Assembly: GCA_913057905.1 (NCBI GenBank)
Contig: CAJXPB010000004.1
Coordinates: 186,001-250,000, forward strand
DNA: 64,000 nt
Source of the DNA: an uncultured Pseudomonadota bacterium
GTDB lineage: Bacteria; Myxococcota_A; Bradymonadia; Bradymonadales; Bradymonadaceae
Direction of reading: 5' to 3'
This document shows positions 28,901-37,516 of the stretch, one piece after another; the stretch's first letter is position 1, and every line of letters begins with the position of its first letter. The translations under genes were made by a program, and so were the position numbers. The notes beneath the pieces were generated by a model. It did no database searches and was not told where the DNA came from. It worked only from the letters and a program-made list of their open reading frames with translations.

Positions 28901-29970
28901 AGTTGATTACCGCATGTACGGTCGGAAGCCAGTCGTGCGTGAGTGGGAACGTGGAGTATTGCCCACCGTCGGGCTTCCCGCAGACCTTCCAGTGTTCGGG
29001 CGGATGCACGAATGCATTCTGTAACACCAGGAACTCGGAGTTTTGCTACGACGCCCAGAACATCACGGCGGCCGCAAACTCTTCGAGCAACTTCACAGCT
29101 GCACTCGACCTGTCGACGTTTTCGAACGACCTCGAGGGTGACAGCTGTGGAGGGGTCTCCGACTTCGAAAACGACGGGCCCGAGGCCGTGTATGCCATCG
29201 ACCTTCAGGCCGGGGACGTCCTCGATGCGACGTTCGACAACCGTTCTTCGTTCGACGACCCGGCACTGATGTTGCTGTCCGATTGCGGGGATCTTCAGAC
29301 CTCTTGCCTGGCAGGCGATGAAGACAGCAATACCGCCAATGTGCAGTACCTGGCGCAGTCGGCCGAGACCGTCTTCTTGGTCGCGGATGTGGATGATCCG
29401 ACCGTGTCAGACACCTTCGACTTGACGGTCGATGTGACCCCACAGCAGTGCAACCCGGCGACCTACACGCCAACGTGCGACGGCTCAGGAGACCTGCAGT
29501 ACTGCAACGATCTGGGCCAGTTCGTGACCTACACCTGCCAGGGCGGTTGTTCTGGCGGTGCCTGCGGCACGCCGACCGGTGGCATCTGCGCCGATGCCAA
29601 ACCGCTGAGTAATGGCGGCAGTGCTGGAAACTCGTACGTCGGCACAAACAACATCGATCCGGTCGGCGATGGAAATACCGGGAGTTGTTCGTTCGGCGAA
29701 AACACAGCCGGAGCCGACTGGGTCTATGAAGTGAGCCTTCAGGCCAACGAGACCCTGACCGCCAACTACAATGGCAACTCGTGTTGCGACATCATGTACG
29801 TGCTGACGACCTGCTCCGACACGTCCACATGTGTCGGGGCCGCTGACAACGACGGGCAGGTCACCTACACCGCCGGCAACTCTGCCGAAACAGTCTACGT
29901 GGTGATGGACCACGACAGCTACACCAACAACTCTTTCTGGAACTACACATTGAACATCACCATCAACTGA
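25990..29970 (+). CDS. Largest array lipoprotein (alpha module, extra module, NITIN tail)
   Basis: 1326 residues from ATG 25990 (GGAG at 25977-25980). The signal ends FTLAGC (Cys31), then GDDDPC. After the common N-terminal two thirds (FEPNNTMEEA starts the first PPC-like domain near 340) it carries three C-terminal modules. The first is an alpha domain (about 836-975, DPQQASLYLKSS), otherwise seen only at 1013. The second is an extra domain (about 1015-1150, EFCYDAQNITAAAN). The third is a tail (about 1195-1326) opening ICADAKPLSNGG, with SCSFGENTAGADWVYEVSL, and ending LNITIN. The extra domain resembles the IQ-type tail in sequence but is internal here, which shows that modules can be stacked as well as swapped. 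Confidence 0.9.
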   Translation: MRDSARDLVSISLRVVLLGLLAIGGFTLAGCGDDDPCAGKVCEFGTCDSSSGQCVNVESCNIDVECIPGYLCEQNGTCVAQNTCEADSDCSAGLCEDGACVNPDQCEQNADCLSRTYCGDGGTCRPDPCNDVQCQRGVCQRGSDNCVSADSCTERTETVDCVAGERCAEGSCEPAETFCDNITCERGVCSFTEGGCTNAMNCEGSDQNCEEGFFCNDMDACQPNLCVQNNVDCGDDGVCMPSSGQCRSATTCTSSSDCSGSDLCVSESDPSDEGVCLPETNACGNATGDGGCPGNQSCNYDPDTLTAECAEPEVCETSVDCKDGRQCGGRSCLAQVSCKSDRFEPNNTMEEATSFTEVAEDLLVNGSLCQGDTDRFSFLTTDIVSPTTSGTIVVSVTVPDRDIGLGTMSATLTGPDGSQLGSDSMSLMAEDGSLQMTTSLGIPDHGTYSVALEPSGQMTSAGLNYEMTVNVVPQGAVQACQDAQVITSGQRLSGSTEGAPTSGIGASCLGDDESSSEVVYALELEESREVTITADPVAPEGNPVVSLRSRCLEAGSERACSNDNGEGGSESISAVLSAGTHYVVVQSPSGSTLGEFELTVDSPFSTACGPSDSYCVDGSTSAVCTRGGGRFAEISCDDQCNPSSGECFPPAGDRCGDAPEISNESMSQMREIDLRQYNDNYSLSQGGCIDGQPRTGGPDAAYAVTIPANTTVTAAVSYGAGAQGALYFVDDCSDVQGTCQKGQQGDDDTPSEEEIFFINDTESEVTKTLIVDTAAEQRLGETQVNFSYAEIVCTPDTGQCNMAGNNEICNPKGTGVGTVEMCALDCQSGSCTGDSCAAPFNLTQAASQSGGLTMNGVGWNNFTNQYQGNDTCGGGPNIDTVDTEGVEVVFQIDMAAGEAFTATIANIDPQQASLYLKSSMDCGTSNTACLDAIEEEGDDVTVTYSTQQAETIYMIADTEDDSGGTFDLSAELITACTVGSQSCVSGNVEYCPPSGFPQTFQCSGGCTNAFCNTRNSEFCYDAQNITAAANSSSNFTAALDLSTFSNDLEGDSCGGVSDFENDGPEAVYAIDLQAGDVLDATFDNRSSFDDPALMLLSDCGDLQTSCLAGDEDSNTANVQYLAQSAETVFLVADVDDPTVSDTFDLTVDVTPQQCNPATYTPTCDGSGDLQYCNDLGQFVTYTCQGGCSGGACGTPTGGICADAKPLSNGGSAGNSYVGTNNIDPVGDGNTGSCSFGENTAGADWVYEVSLQANETLTANYNGNSCCDIMYVLTTCSDTSTCVGAADNDGQVTYTAGNSAETVYVVMDHDSYTNNSFWNYTLNITIN

Positions 29971-30007
29971 CTCGGTGACAACGAGCCAGGTGTCCGAGCT
30001 GAACGAC

Positions 30008-30040
30008 GGGCCCGCCGGTCAACACCGGCGGGCCCTTTTT
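30008..30040 (+). terminator. Strong intrinsic terminator
   Basis: Perfect 12-bp stem GGGCCCGCCGGT / ACCGGCGGGCCC, CAAC loop, then TTTTT. Confidence 0.95.
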
Positions 30041-30095
30041 ATTGGCATGTGCGTGGCGACGCATCGGCCCACTCGCTCGGATCTGGATGACCCGT

Positions 30096-30150
30096 TTGAT
30101 CTGTTCGTCAACACATCGCTATGCTGTAAGGGAACTAACGAGAGGTTAAG
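30096..30150 (+). promoter_or_regulatory. Candidate promoter and CTAAC/GTTA repeat of the gene at 30195
   Basis: TTGATC (30096-30101), 18 bases, TATGCT (30120-30125). CTAAC-gagag-GTTAAG lies at 30135-30150, about 45 bases before the ATG. The layout matches the leaders at 33735 and 37419. Confidence 0.55.
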
Positions 30151-30194
30151 AGGCTAACGTACCGGTATATAGGGTCTTCTGAAGAGGGCATTTC

Positions 30195-33100
30195 ATGAGA
30201 GAGTCGACACGAGGATGGACATCGAGCTGTTTGAGGGTGCTGTTTTTGGGGTTGTTGGCGTTCGGGGGACTGACGCTCGCTGGATGTGGGGAAGATGACC
30301 CCTGCGCTACGAAGACCTGTGAATTTGGGACGTGCGAGTCCAGTTCTGGACAATGCGTGAATATGGAGGCTTGCAACGTCGATAGCGAATGTGTGCCCGG
30401 GTATCTGTGCGGGCAGGATGGGACCTGCGTGGCCCAGAACACCTGCGAGGCTGATTCCGACTGTTCGACGGGTGTCTGCGAGGACGGCGCCTGTGTGAAT
30501 CCGGATCAGTGCGAACAAAACTCCGATTGCCTCTCACGGACCTACTGCGGGGACGGCGGCACGTGCCGGCCGGATCCGTGTAACAATGTCCAGTGTCAGC
30601 GCGGCGTCTGCCAGCGTGGAACCGACAACTGTGTATCCGCGGATAGCTGCACCGAGCGCACCGAGAACTACGATTGTGTGGCCGGGCAGAAGTGCGCCAA
30701 CGGAAGCTGCGAGCCGGCCGAGACTTTCTGCGACAACATCACCTGCGAACGCGGCGTCTGCAGCTTCGCCGAGGGCGACTGCGTCAACGCGATGAACTGC
30801 GAGGGCAGCAACGAGAACTGCAAAGAGGGCTTCTTCTGCAACGACATGGACGCCTGCCAGCAAAACCGGTGCGTCCAGAACAATGTGGACTGCGGAGACG
30901 ACGGCGTCTGCATGCCGTCGAGCGGAGAGTGTACGAATGCAACGACGTGTACGTCCTCGAGCGACTGTGTCGGCAGCGACCTGTGTGTCAGCGAGAGTGA
31001 GCCCTCCGATGAGGGTATCTGTGTGCCGGAGCCGAACGCCTGCGGCAACGCCGCCGGCGATGGCGGATGTCCGGGCAACCAGATCTGCAACTACGACCCC
31101 GACACCCTCACGGCCGAGTGCGCCGAACCGGAGGTCTGTGAGACCTCGGTCGACTGCAAGGATGGCCGACAGTGCGGCGGGCGCAACTGCCTGGCTCAGG
31201 TGAGTTGCCAGTCGGATCGGCTCGAGCCAAATAACACCATGGAAGAGGCGACATCGTTTACGGAGGTCGCCGAGGATCTGCTGGTCAAAGGCTCTCTCTG
31301 TCAGGGAGATACCGACCTGTTCACCTTCGATACGACCAACATCGTGGATCCGACCACCAGCGGCGAGATCGTGGTGTCGGTGACCGTCCCCGACCGCGAC
31401 ATCGGCCTGGGGACGATGAGCGCCACGCTGACCGGCCCCGACGGCAGCCAGCTCGGCTCGGATTCGCTGTCGCTGATGGCCGATGACGGCTCTCTTCAGA
31501 TGACGACGTCACTTGGCATTCCGGATCATGGAACGTACTCGGTCGCCGTCGAGCCGGGCGGTCAGATGACGTCGGCCGGGCTCAGCTACGATATGACCGT
31601 CAACGTCGTGCCCCAGGGCGCACTGCAGGCCTGTCAGGACGCACGCACCATTACGCCGGGCCAGCGGATCTCGGATACGATGGAGAGTTCGACGACCTCG
31701 GGCATCGGTGCATCGTGCATCAGTGATGATGAATCGTCCTCCGAGATCGTCTACGCCCTCGAGCTCGACGAATCTCGCCAGGTGACGATTACCGCCGACC
31801 CTGTTGTCTCGTCGGGCGACCCGGTGGTCTCGCTTCGGTCGCGGTGCCTTGAGGCGGGTAGCGAGCGGGCATGCTCGAACGACAACGGAGAAGGCGACTC
31901 CGAATCGCTCTCGACGGTGCTCAGCGCCGGGACCCATTACGTGGTCGTCCAGTCGCCCGGCGACGGGACGCTCGGGGAGTTCGAGCTGACGGTCGACTCG
32001 CCGTACTCGACGGTGTGTGGCCCCTCCGACACCTACTGTGTCGACGGGTCGACATCGGCGGTCTGTACGCTAGGCGGCGGTCAGTTTGCCGAGATTTCGT
32101 GTGACGATACGTGCAATCCCTCTTCCGGTGAGTGCTTCCCGCCGGCCGGGGATCGCTGCGGCGACGCGCCCCAGATTACGAATGAGTCGATGTCGAAGAT
32201 GCGCGAGATCGATTTGCGTCAGTACAACAACAACTACAGCCTCTCGCAGGGCGGCTGCATCGACGGGCAACCGCGCACCGGCGGCCCGGATGCCGCCTAC
32301 TCGGTGACTATTCCGGCCAACACGACGATGACGGCGGCGGTGACCTACGGGGCGGGCGCCGAAGGTGCGCTCTACCTGGTCGATGACTGCAGCGATGTGC
32401 AGGGAACCTGTCAGAAGGGACAGCAGGGAGACGACGATACGCCCAGCGAAGAGGAGATCTTCTTCATCAACGACACCGACTCCGAGGTCACCAAGACCCT
32501 GATCGTCGACACGGCCGCCGAACAGCGGCTCGGCGAAACACAGGTCAACTTCTCGTACGCCGAGATCGTCTGCACGCCCGGGGCCGGGAGCTGCAACATG
32601 TCGGGCAATACCGACATCTGTAACGAAAAGGGGACAGGAATTGGCAAGGTGAATACCTGTACGGCCTTCCCCTGTGAGAATGGAGCCTGCCGGGGCGATA
32701 CGTGCTCCGCCCCGTATGACATCACCCAGGCGGCCCTGTCCGACGGCGGCACGACGATCAACAAAAACTGGACTGACTTCTCGAACGACTACAACTTCGA
32801 TGATACCTGCGGGTCCGGTGAGAGCATCGATGATATCGACACCGACGGTCCGGACCCGGTCTTCAAGGTCGACTTGCAGCAGTACGAGACGTTGAAGCTC
32901 GACGGGGATGCTCCCGGGGAAGACCTTTCCATCTACATCAAGAATCAGATGAACTGCGGTGCGCCGAATACTCCGTGTCTGGCGGCCAATGAAGCGGAGG
33001 ACCCGACGAGTTCGGTCTCCTACACGCCGACCTCGGCCGAGACGGTCTACGTCATTCTCGACCATGAGAACACCGGGGGTGGCAGCTTCACCCTTGACGC

Positions 33101-33641
33101 CGAGATCACACAGCCGGAGTGTGTCCCGCCCAACTATACGATCAGCTGCGATGGCAATGGGAACCTGCAGTACTGCGCCCCCTCGGCGACCATCGAGACC
33201 TACAGCTGTCAGGGTGGGTGCTCGAATGGCGCCTGCGGGACGCCGACCGGTGGGCTTTGCGCTGATGCCAAGCCGGTCAGTGATGGCGATACCGTCAGCA
33301 ACACCTACGACGGCACCAACAACCTCGACCCGGTCGCCGCCGGCGCCACCGGGAGCTGCAGCTTCGGTGAGAACACCGGCGGGGCCGACTGGGTCTATGA
33401 GGTCAGCCTTCAGGCCAACGAGACCGTGACAGCCGATTACACCGGCAACTCGGGCTTCGACATTATCTACATCCTTAAGGATTGCACCGACACGACGACC
33501 TGTCAGGCGACTGCCAACAACGATGGATCCGCGAGCTACACCGCGGGCAGCTCACCGGAAACGGTGTATGTGGTTGCGGACCATCGCAATTACAACAACA
33601 GCAGCTTCTGGCAGTACTCCATCGATATCACCATCAACTGA
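30195..33641 (+). CDS. Giant modular Cys-rich lipoprotein (delta module, NITIN tail)
   Basis: 1148 residues from ATG 30195 (AGAGG at 30184-30188). The signal ends LTLAGC (Cys31), then GEDDPC. The Cys-rich section is very close to those at 25990 and 33836. Bases 31275-32557 (residues 361-787, both PPC-like domains and the third beta domain) are identical to 34913-36195 in the next gene. The fourth domain (about 835-975: YDITQAALSDGGTTINKNW, LSIYIKNQMNC) is unlike the others. The tail (about 1013-1148) opens LCADAKPVSDGD and ends IDITIN. The 35 bases over and after the stop recur at 37288 and 40957. Confidence 0.9.
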   Translation: MRESTRGWTSSCLRVLFLGLLAFGGLTLAGCGEDDPCATKTCEFGTCESSSGQCVNMEACNVDSECVPGYLCGQDGTCVAQNTCEADSDCSTGVCEDGACVNPDQCEQNSDCLSRTYCGDGGTCRPDPCNNVQCQRGVCQRGTDNCVSADSCTERTENYDCVAGQKCANGSCEPAETFCDNITCERGVCSFAEGDCVNAMNCEGSNENCKEGFFCNDMDACQQNRCVQNNVDCGDDGVCMPSSGECTNATTCTSSSDCVGSDLCVSESEPSDEGICVPEPNACGNAAGDGGCPGNQICNYDPDTLTAECAEPEVCETSVDCKDGRQCGGRNCLAQVSCQSDRLEPNNTMEEATSFTEVAEDLLVKGSLCQGDTDLFTFDTTNIVDPTTSGEIVVSVTVPDRDIGLGTMSATLTGPDGSQLGSDSLSLMADDGSLQMTTSLGIPDHGTYSVAVEPGGQMTSAGLSYDMTVNVVPQGALQACQDARTITPGQRISDTMESSTTSGIGASCISDDESSSEIVYALELDESRQVTITADPVVSSGDPVVSLRSRCLEAGSERACSNDNGEGDSESLSTVLSAGTHYVVVQSPGDGTLGEFELTVDSPYSTVCGPSDTYCVDGSTSAVCTLGGGQFAEISCDDTCNPSSGECFPPAGDRCGDAPQITNESMSKMREIDLRQYNNNYSLSQGGCIDGQPRTGGPDAAYSVTIPANTTMTAAVTYGAGAEGALYLVDDCSDVQGTCQKGQQGDDDTPSEEEIFFINDTDSEVTKTLIVDTAAEQRLGETQVNFSYAEIVCTPGAGSCNMSGNTDICNEKGTGIGKVNTCTAFPCENGACRGDTCSAPYDITQAALSDGGTTINKNWTDFSNDYNFDDTCGSGESIDDIDTDGPDPVFKVDLQQYETLKLDGDAPGEDLSIYIKNQMNCGAPNTPCLAANEAEDPTSSVSYTPTSAETVYVILDHENTGGGSFTLDAEITQPECVPPNYTISCDGNGNLQYCAPSATIETYSCQGGCSNGACGTPTGGLCADAKPVSDGDTVSNTYDGTNNLDPVAAGATGSCSFGENTGGADWVYEVSLQANETVTADYTGNSGFDIIYILKDCTDTTTCQATANNDGSASYTAGSSPETVYVVADHRNYNNSSFWQYSIDITIN
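31275..32557 (+). repeat. Identical 1283-bp tract, copy 1
   Basis: Read against 34913-36195 I saw no mismatch. It is bounded by G/T at 31274 and C/T at 32558. Confidence 0.9.
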
Positions 33642-33667
33642 CCCGGTTGATGTGAACCGACACAATC

Positions 33668-33701
33668 ACCCCGCCTGCCGCGCCGGCAGGCGGGTTTTTT
33701 T
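33668..33701 (+). terminator. Strong intrinsic terminator
   Basis: CCCGCCTGCC / GGCAGGCGGG stem (11 bp including the next C-G pair) and TTTTTTT. Confidence 0.95.
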
Positions 33702-33734
33702 GGGGGGGCCTCCTTCGGGCAACCCGGAAATCAT

Positions 33735-33789
33735 TTGATCCGCGTACGGGGAGGGCTCTATGATGTAAATTCGCTAACGAGGAGTTAGC
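33735..33789 (+). promoter_or_regulatory. Candidate promoter and perfect GCTAAC/GTTAGC repeat of the gene at 33836
   Basis: TTGATC (33735-33740), 18 bases, TATGAT (33759-33764). GCTAAC (33773-33778), gagga, GTTAGC (33784-33789) begins about 8 bases after the -10 box, so it would cover the transcription start. Confidence 0.6.
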
Positions 33790-33835
33790 AGGTTTACGAA
33801 GTTGGCGTTTCGCGGTCTCGAGCAGAGGGCATCTT

Positions 33836-36800
33836 ATGAACGAGTCAACGCAGAGATGGGCATCGATCACGTTGCGGGCATGTATACTTGGGGTGTTGGC
33901 GTTTGGAGGGTTGACCCTAGCCGGTTGTGGAGAAGACGACCCCTGCGCAGGGAAGGTCTGTGAGTTTGGCACCTGCGACTCCAATTCCGGCCAGTGCGTG
34001 AACCTGGAGACGTGTAACGTCGACAGCGAATGCATTCCCGGGTATCTGTGCGGGCAGGAGGGCACCTGTGTGGCACAGAATACCTGTGAGGCCGATTCCG
34101 ACTGTTCGACGGGCGTCTGCGAAGACGGTGCGTGTGTGAACCCGGATCAGTGCGAACAAAACTCCGACTGCCTCTCCAGGACCTTCTGTGATGACGGCAC
34201 GTGCCGGCCAGACCCGTGCAACAATGTCCAGTGTCAGCGCGGCGTCTGCCAGCGTGGAACCGACAACTGCGTATCCGCGGATAGCTGCACCCAGCGAACT
34301 GAGGTCGCCGATTGTGTGGCCGGACAAAAATGTGCCGACGGAAACTGCGAATCCGCCGAGACCTTCTGCGACAATATCACCTGCGAGCGGGGCGTCTGCA
34401 GCTTCGCCGAGGGCGGCTGCATCAACGCGATGAACTGCGAGGGCAGCAATGAGAACTGCAAAGAAGGCTTCTTCTGCAACGATATGGACGCCTGCCAGCG
34501 TAACCTGTGTGTCGAGAACAGTGTCAACTGCGGGGACGACGGTGTCTGCATGCCGTCGAGCGGGAAGTGCAAAAGTGCGATGACCTGTACATCGACCAGC
34601 GATTGTTCCGGCAGTGACCTGTGTGTCAGCCAGGACGGACAGTCCGATGAGGGTGCGTGTGTGCCCGAGGCGAACGCCTGTGGCAACGCCGCCGGCGATG
34701 GCGGTTGTCCGGGCAACCAGATCTGCAACTACGACCCCGACACCCTCACGGCCGAGTGCGCCGAGCCGGAGGTCTGTGAGACCTCGGTCGACTGCAAGGA
34801 TGGCCGCCAGTGTGGCGGGCGCAACTGCCTGGCTCAGGTGAGTTGTAAGTCGGACCGTCTGGAGCCGAACAACACCATGGAAGAGGCGACGCCGTTTACG
34901 GAGGTCGCCGATGATCTGCTGGTCAAAGGCTCTCTCTGTCAGGGAGATACCGACCTGTTCACCTTCGATACGACCAACATCGTGGATCCGACCACCAGCG
35001 GCGAGATCGTGGTGTCGGTGACCGTCCCCGACCGCGACATCGGCCTGGGGACGATGAGCGCCACGCTGACCGGCCCCGACGGCAGCCAGCTCGGCTCGGA
35101 TTCGCTGTCGCTGATGGCCGATGACGGCTCTCTTCAGATGACGACGTCACTTGGCATTCCGGATCATGGAACGTACTCGGTCGCCGTCGAGCCGGGCGGT
35201 CAGATGACGTCGGCCGGGCTCAGCTACGATATGACCGTCAACGTCGTGCCCCAGGGCGCACTGCAGGCCTGTCAGGACGCACGCACCATTACGCCGGGCC
35301 AGCGGATCTCGGATACGATGGAGAGTTCGACGACCTCGGGCATCGGTGCATCGTGCATCAGTGATGATGAATCGTCCTCCGAGATCGTCTACGCCCTCGA
35401 GCTCGACGAATCTCGCCAGGTGACGATTACCGCCGACCCTGTTGTCTCGTCGGGCGACCCGGTGGTCTCGCTTCGGTCGCGGTGCCTTGAGGCGGGTAGC
35501 GAGCGGGCATGCTCGAACGACAACGGAGAAGGCGACTCCGAATCGCTCTCGACGGTGCTCAGCGCCGGGACCCATTACGTGGTCGTCCAGTCGCCCGGCG
35601 ACGGGACGCTCGGGGAGTTCGAGCTGACGGTCGACTCGCCGTACTCGACGGTGTGTGGCCCCTCCGACACCTACTGTGTCGACGGGTCGACATCGGCGGT
35701 CTGTACGCTAGGCGGCGGTCAGTTTGCCGAGATTTCGTGTGACGATACGTGCAATCCCTCTTCCGGTGAGTGCTTCCCGCCGGCCGGGGATCGCTGCGGC
35801 GACGCGCCCCAGATTACGAATGAGTCGATGTCGAAGATGCGCGAGATCGATTTGCGTCAGTACAACAACAACTACAGCCTCTCGCAGGGCGGCTGCATCG
35901 ACGGGCAACCGCGCACCGGCGGCCCGGATGCCGCCTACTCGGTGACTATTCCGGCCAACACGACGATGACGGCGGCGGTGACCTACGGGGCGGGCGCCGA
36001 AGGTGCGCTCTACCTGGTCGATGACTGCAGCGATGTGCAGGGAACCTGTCAGAAGGGACAGCAGGGAGACGACGATACGCCCAGCGAAGAGGAGATCTTC
36101 TTCATCAACGACACCGACTCCGAGGTCACCAAGACCCTGATCGTCGACACGGCCGCCGAACAGCGGCTCGGCGAAACACAGGTCAACTTCTCGTATGCCG
36201 AGATCATCTGTACGCCGGGCGGCGGGCGGTGCCTGATGAGCGGAAACGCGGAGCTATGCAACGCCAAGGGAACCGCATACACAACCATCGAGACCTGCAA
36301 CACCTACACGTGTCAGAACGGTGCCTGTCCCGGAGATACCTGTGCGGCACCATTCAATGTCACCCAGGCCGCACGCAGCAGCTCCAACGGTGTCACCTAC
36401 GGGGAGTTCAACTGGGGTGACTTTACGAACGCCTTCCAGGGTGGCGGCTGCGGGATCGACAGCAGCCACACCGAAGGGACCGATACGGTCTTGCAGGCCG
36501 ACTTGAAGGCGGGTGAAGTCGTCACCGCAACTGTCTACTCCGATGACAGCTCGCCGCTGGCCGACCCATCGATCTACATCCAGGATACCTGCGGATCTCT
36601 GAGCAATTCGACATGCCTCGACGGGGAAGAAACGAACAACGAGACGGCCAGCGCGGCATACCGTGCCTCGTCCGATCAGACCGTCTACATCGTCGGGGAC
36701 GCCGACGATACGGCCTCCAGCGAGGAGATCTCGATGGAGGTGAACATCCAGCAGTCGGATTGTGACCCGGCCACCTATCAGCTCCAGTGCGACGGGAGTG

Positions 36801-37303
36801 GAAATCTCCAGTTGTGTAGCGACGTCGGCCTCTACGAGACGTACAGTTGCCAGGGCGGCTGCTCGAACGCCACCTGCGGCACGCCGACCGGAGCGATTCC
36901 TGAAGACGCCAAGCCGGTGTCCGATGGCGACACGGTCAGCCAGGATAGCTACACCGGGACGAATGATGTCGACCCCGTCGGAAACAATGCGACGGGAAGT
37001 TGCACCTTCGGCGAAAACACGGCCGGGGCGGATTGGACGTACAAGGTTGACCTTCAGGCCAATGAGACCCTGACCGCCGATTACACCGGGACCGGCTTCT
37101 TTAGCGGCGGGTCTTGCTGCGACATCATGTACATCCTGCAGGATTACACCGATACAACGACGTGTCTCGGGGCCGTCGACAACGACGGTTCCCTCACCTA
37201 CACCGCCGGCAATTCGCCCGAGACCGTCTACGTGGTCATGGACCACGACGACTACACCAACAACACCTTCTACGGGTTCAGTCTCGACATCACCATCAAC
37301 TGA
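33836..37303 (+). CDS. Mosaic giant lipoprotein (body of 30195, beta module, NITIN tail)
   Basis: 1155 residues from ATG 33836 (AGAGG upstream). The signal ends LTLAGC (Cys31), then GEDDPC. Residues 360-786 come from the 1283-bp tract shared with the gene at 30195. Just past it the sequence switches: the fourth domain (about 833-972: EFNWGDF, SDDSSPLADPSIYIQDTC) is the beta type of the genes at 4766 and 18696. The tail (about 1018-1155: AIPEDAKPVSDGD, SCTFGENTAGADWTYKVDL, ending LDITIN) is closest to the gene at 37517. Three different relatives thus contribute to one reading frame. The first PPC-like domain opens LEPNNTMEEA. Confidence 0.9.
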   Translation: MNESTQRWASITLRACILGVLAFGGLTLAGCGEDDPCAGKVCEFGTCDSNSGQCVNLETCNVDSECIPGYLCGQEGTCVAQNTCEADSDCSTGVCEDGACVNPDQCEQNSDCLSRTFCDDGTCRPDPCNNVQCQRGVCQRGTDNCVSADSCTQRTEVADCVAGQKCADGNCESAETFCDNITCERGVCSFAEGGCINAMNCEGSNENCKEGFFCNDMDACQRNLCVENSVNCGDDGVCMPSSGKCKSAMTCTSTSDCSGSDLCVSQDGQSDEGACVPEANACGNAAGDGGCPGNQICNYDPDTLTAECAEPEVCETSVDCKDGRQCGGRNCLAQVSCKSDRLEPNNTMEEATPFTEVADDLLVKGSLCQGDTDLFTFDTTNIVDPTTSGEIVVSVTVPDRDIGLGTMSATLTGPDGSQLGSDSLSLMADDGSLQMTTSLGIPDHGTYSVAVEPGGQMTSAGLSYDMTVNVVPQGALQACQDARTITPGQRISDTMESSTTSGIGASCISDDESSSEIVYALELDESRQVTITADPVVSSGDPVVSLRSRCLEAGSERACSNDNGEGDSESLSTVLSAGTHYVVVQSPGDGTLGEFELTVDSPYSTVCGPSDTYCVDGSTSAVCTLGGGQFAEISCDDTCNPSSGECFPPAGDRCGDAPQITNESMSKMREIDLRQYNNNYSLSQGGCIDGQPRTGGPDAAYSVTIPANTTMTAAVTYGAGAEGALYLVDDCSDVQGTCQKGQQGDDDTPSEEEIFFINDTDSEVTKTLIVDTAAEQRLGETQVNFSYAEIICTPGGGRCLMSGNAELCNAKGTAYTTIETCNTYTCQNGACPGDTCAAPFNVTQAARSSSNGVTYGEFNWGDFTNAFQGGGCGIDSSHTEGTDTVLQADLKAGEVVTATVYSDDSSPLADPSIYIQDTCGSLSNSTCLDGEETNNETASAAYRASSDQTVYIVGDADDTASSEEISMEVNIQQSDCDPATYQLQCDGSGNLQLCSDVGLYETYSCQGGCSNATCGTPTGAIPEDAKPVSDGDTVSQDSYTGTNDVDPVGNNATGSCTFGENTAGADWTYKVDLQANETLTADYTGTGFFSGGSCCDIMYILQDYTDTTTCLGAVDNDGSLTYTAGNSPETVYVVMDHDDYTNNTFYGFSLDITIN
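34913..36195 (+). repeat. Identical 1283-bp tract, copy 2
   Basis: Partner of 31275-32557; it ends inside the third beta domain's last strand, just before the third Cys linker. Confidence 0.9.
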
Positions 37304-37326
37304 CCCGGTTGATGTGAACCGACCTC

Positions 37327-37361
37327 ACCCCGCCTGCCTTCGTCGGCAGGCGGGGTTTTTT
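37327..37361 (+). terminator. Strong intrinsic terminator
   Basis: CCCCGCCTGCC / GGCAGGCGGGG stem and TTTTTT. Confidence 0.95.
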
Positions 37362-37418
37362 CAGTTCTTGGAGACCAGCGGCAAACAAGAGCGCTTCCCA
37401 AAAGTTTTAAACGAATGG

Positions 37419-37474
37419 TTGGATAAGGGGGGCGAGATCCGTATGGTGAAAGAAAGCTAACGGAGAGTTAGCTT
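37419..37474 (+). promoter_or_regulatory. Candidate promoter and AAGCTAAC/GTTAGCTT repeat of the gene at 37517
   Basis: TTGGAT (37419-37424), 17 bases, TATGGT (37442-37447). A perfect 8-bp inverted repeat, AAGCTAAC (37454-37461) and GTTAGCTT (37467-37474), has the purine loop GGAGA and begins near the expected transcription start. Confidence 0.6.
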
Positions 37475-37516
37475 GTGAACGTTTCGGGTGTTCCGCGTAG
37501 CTTCTGGAGAAGACAG

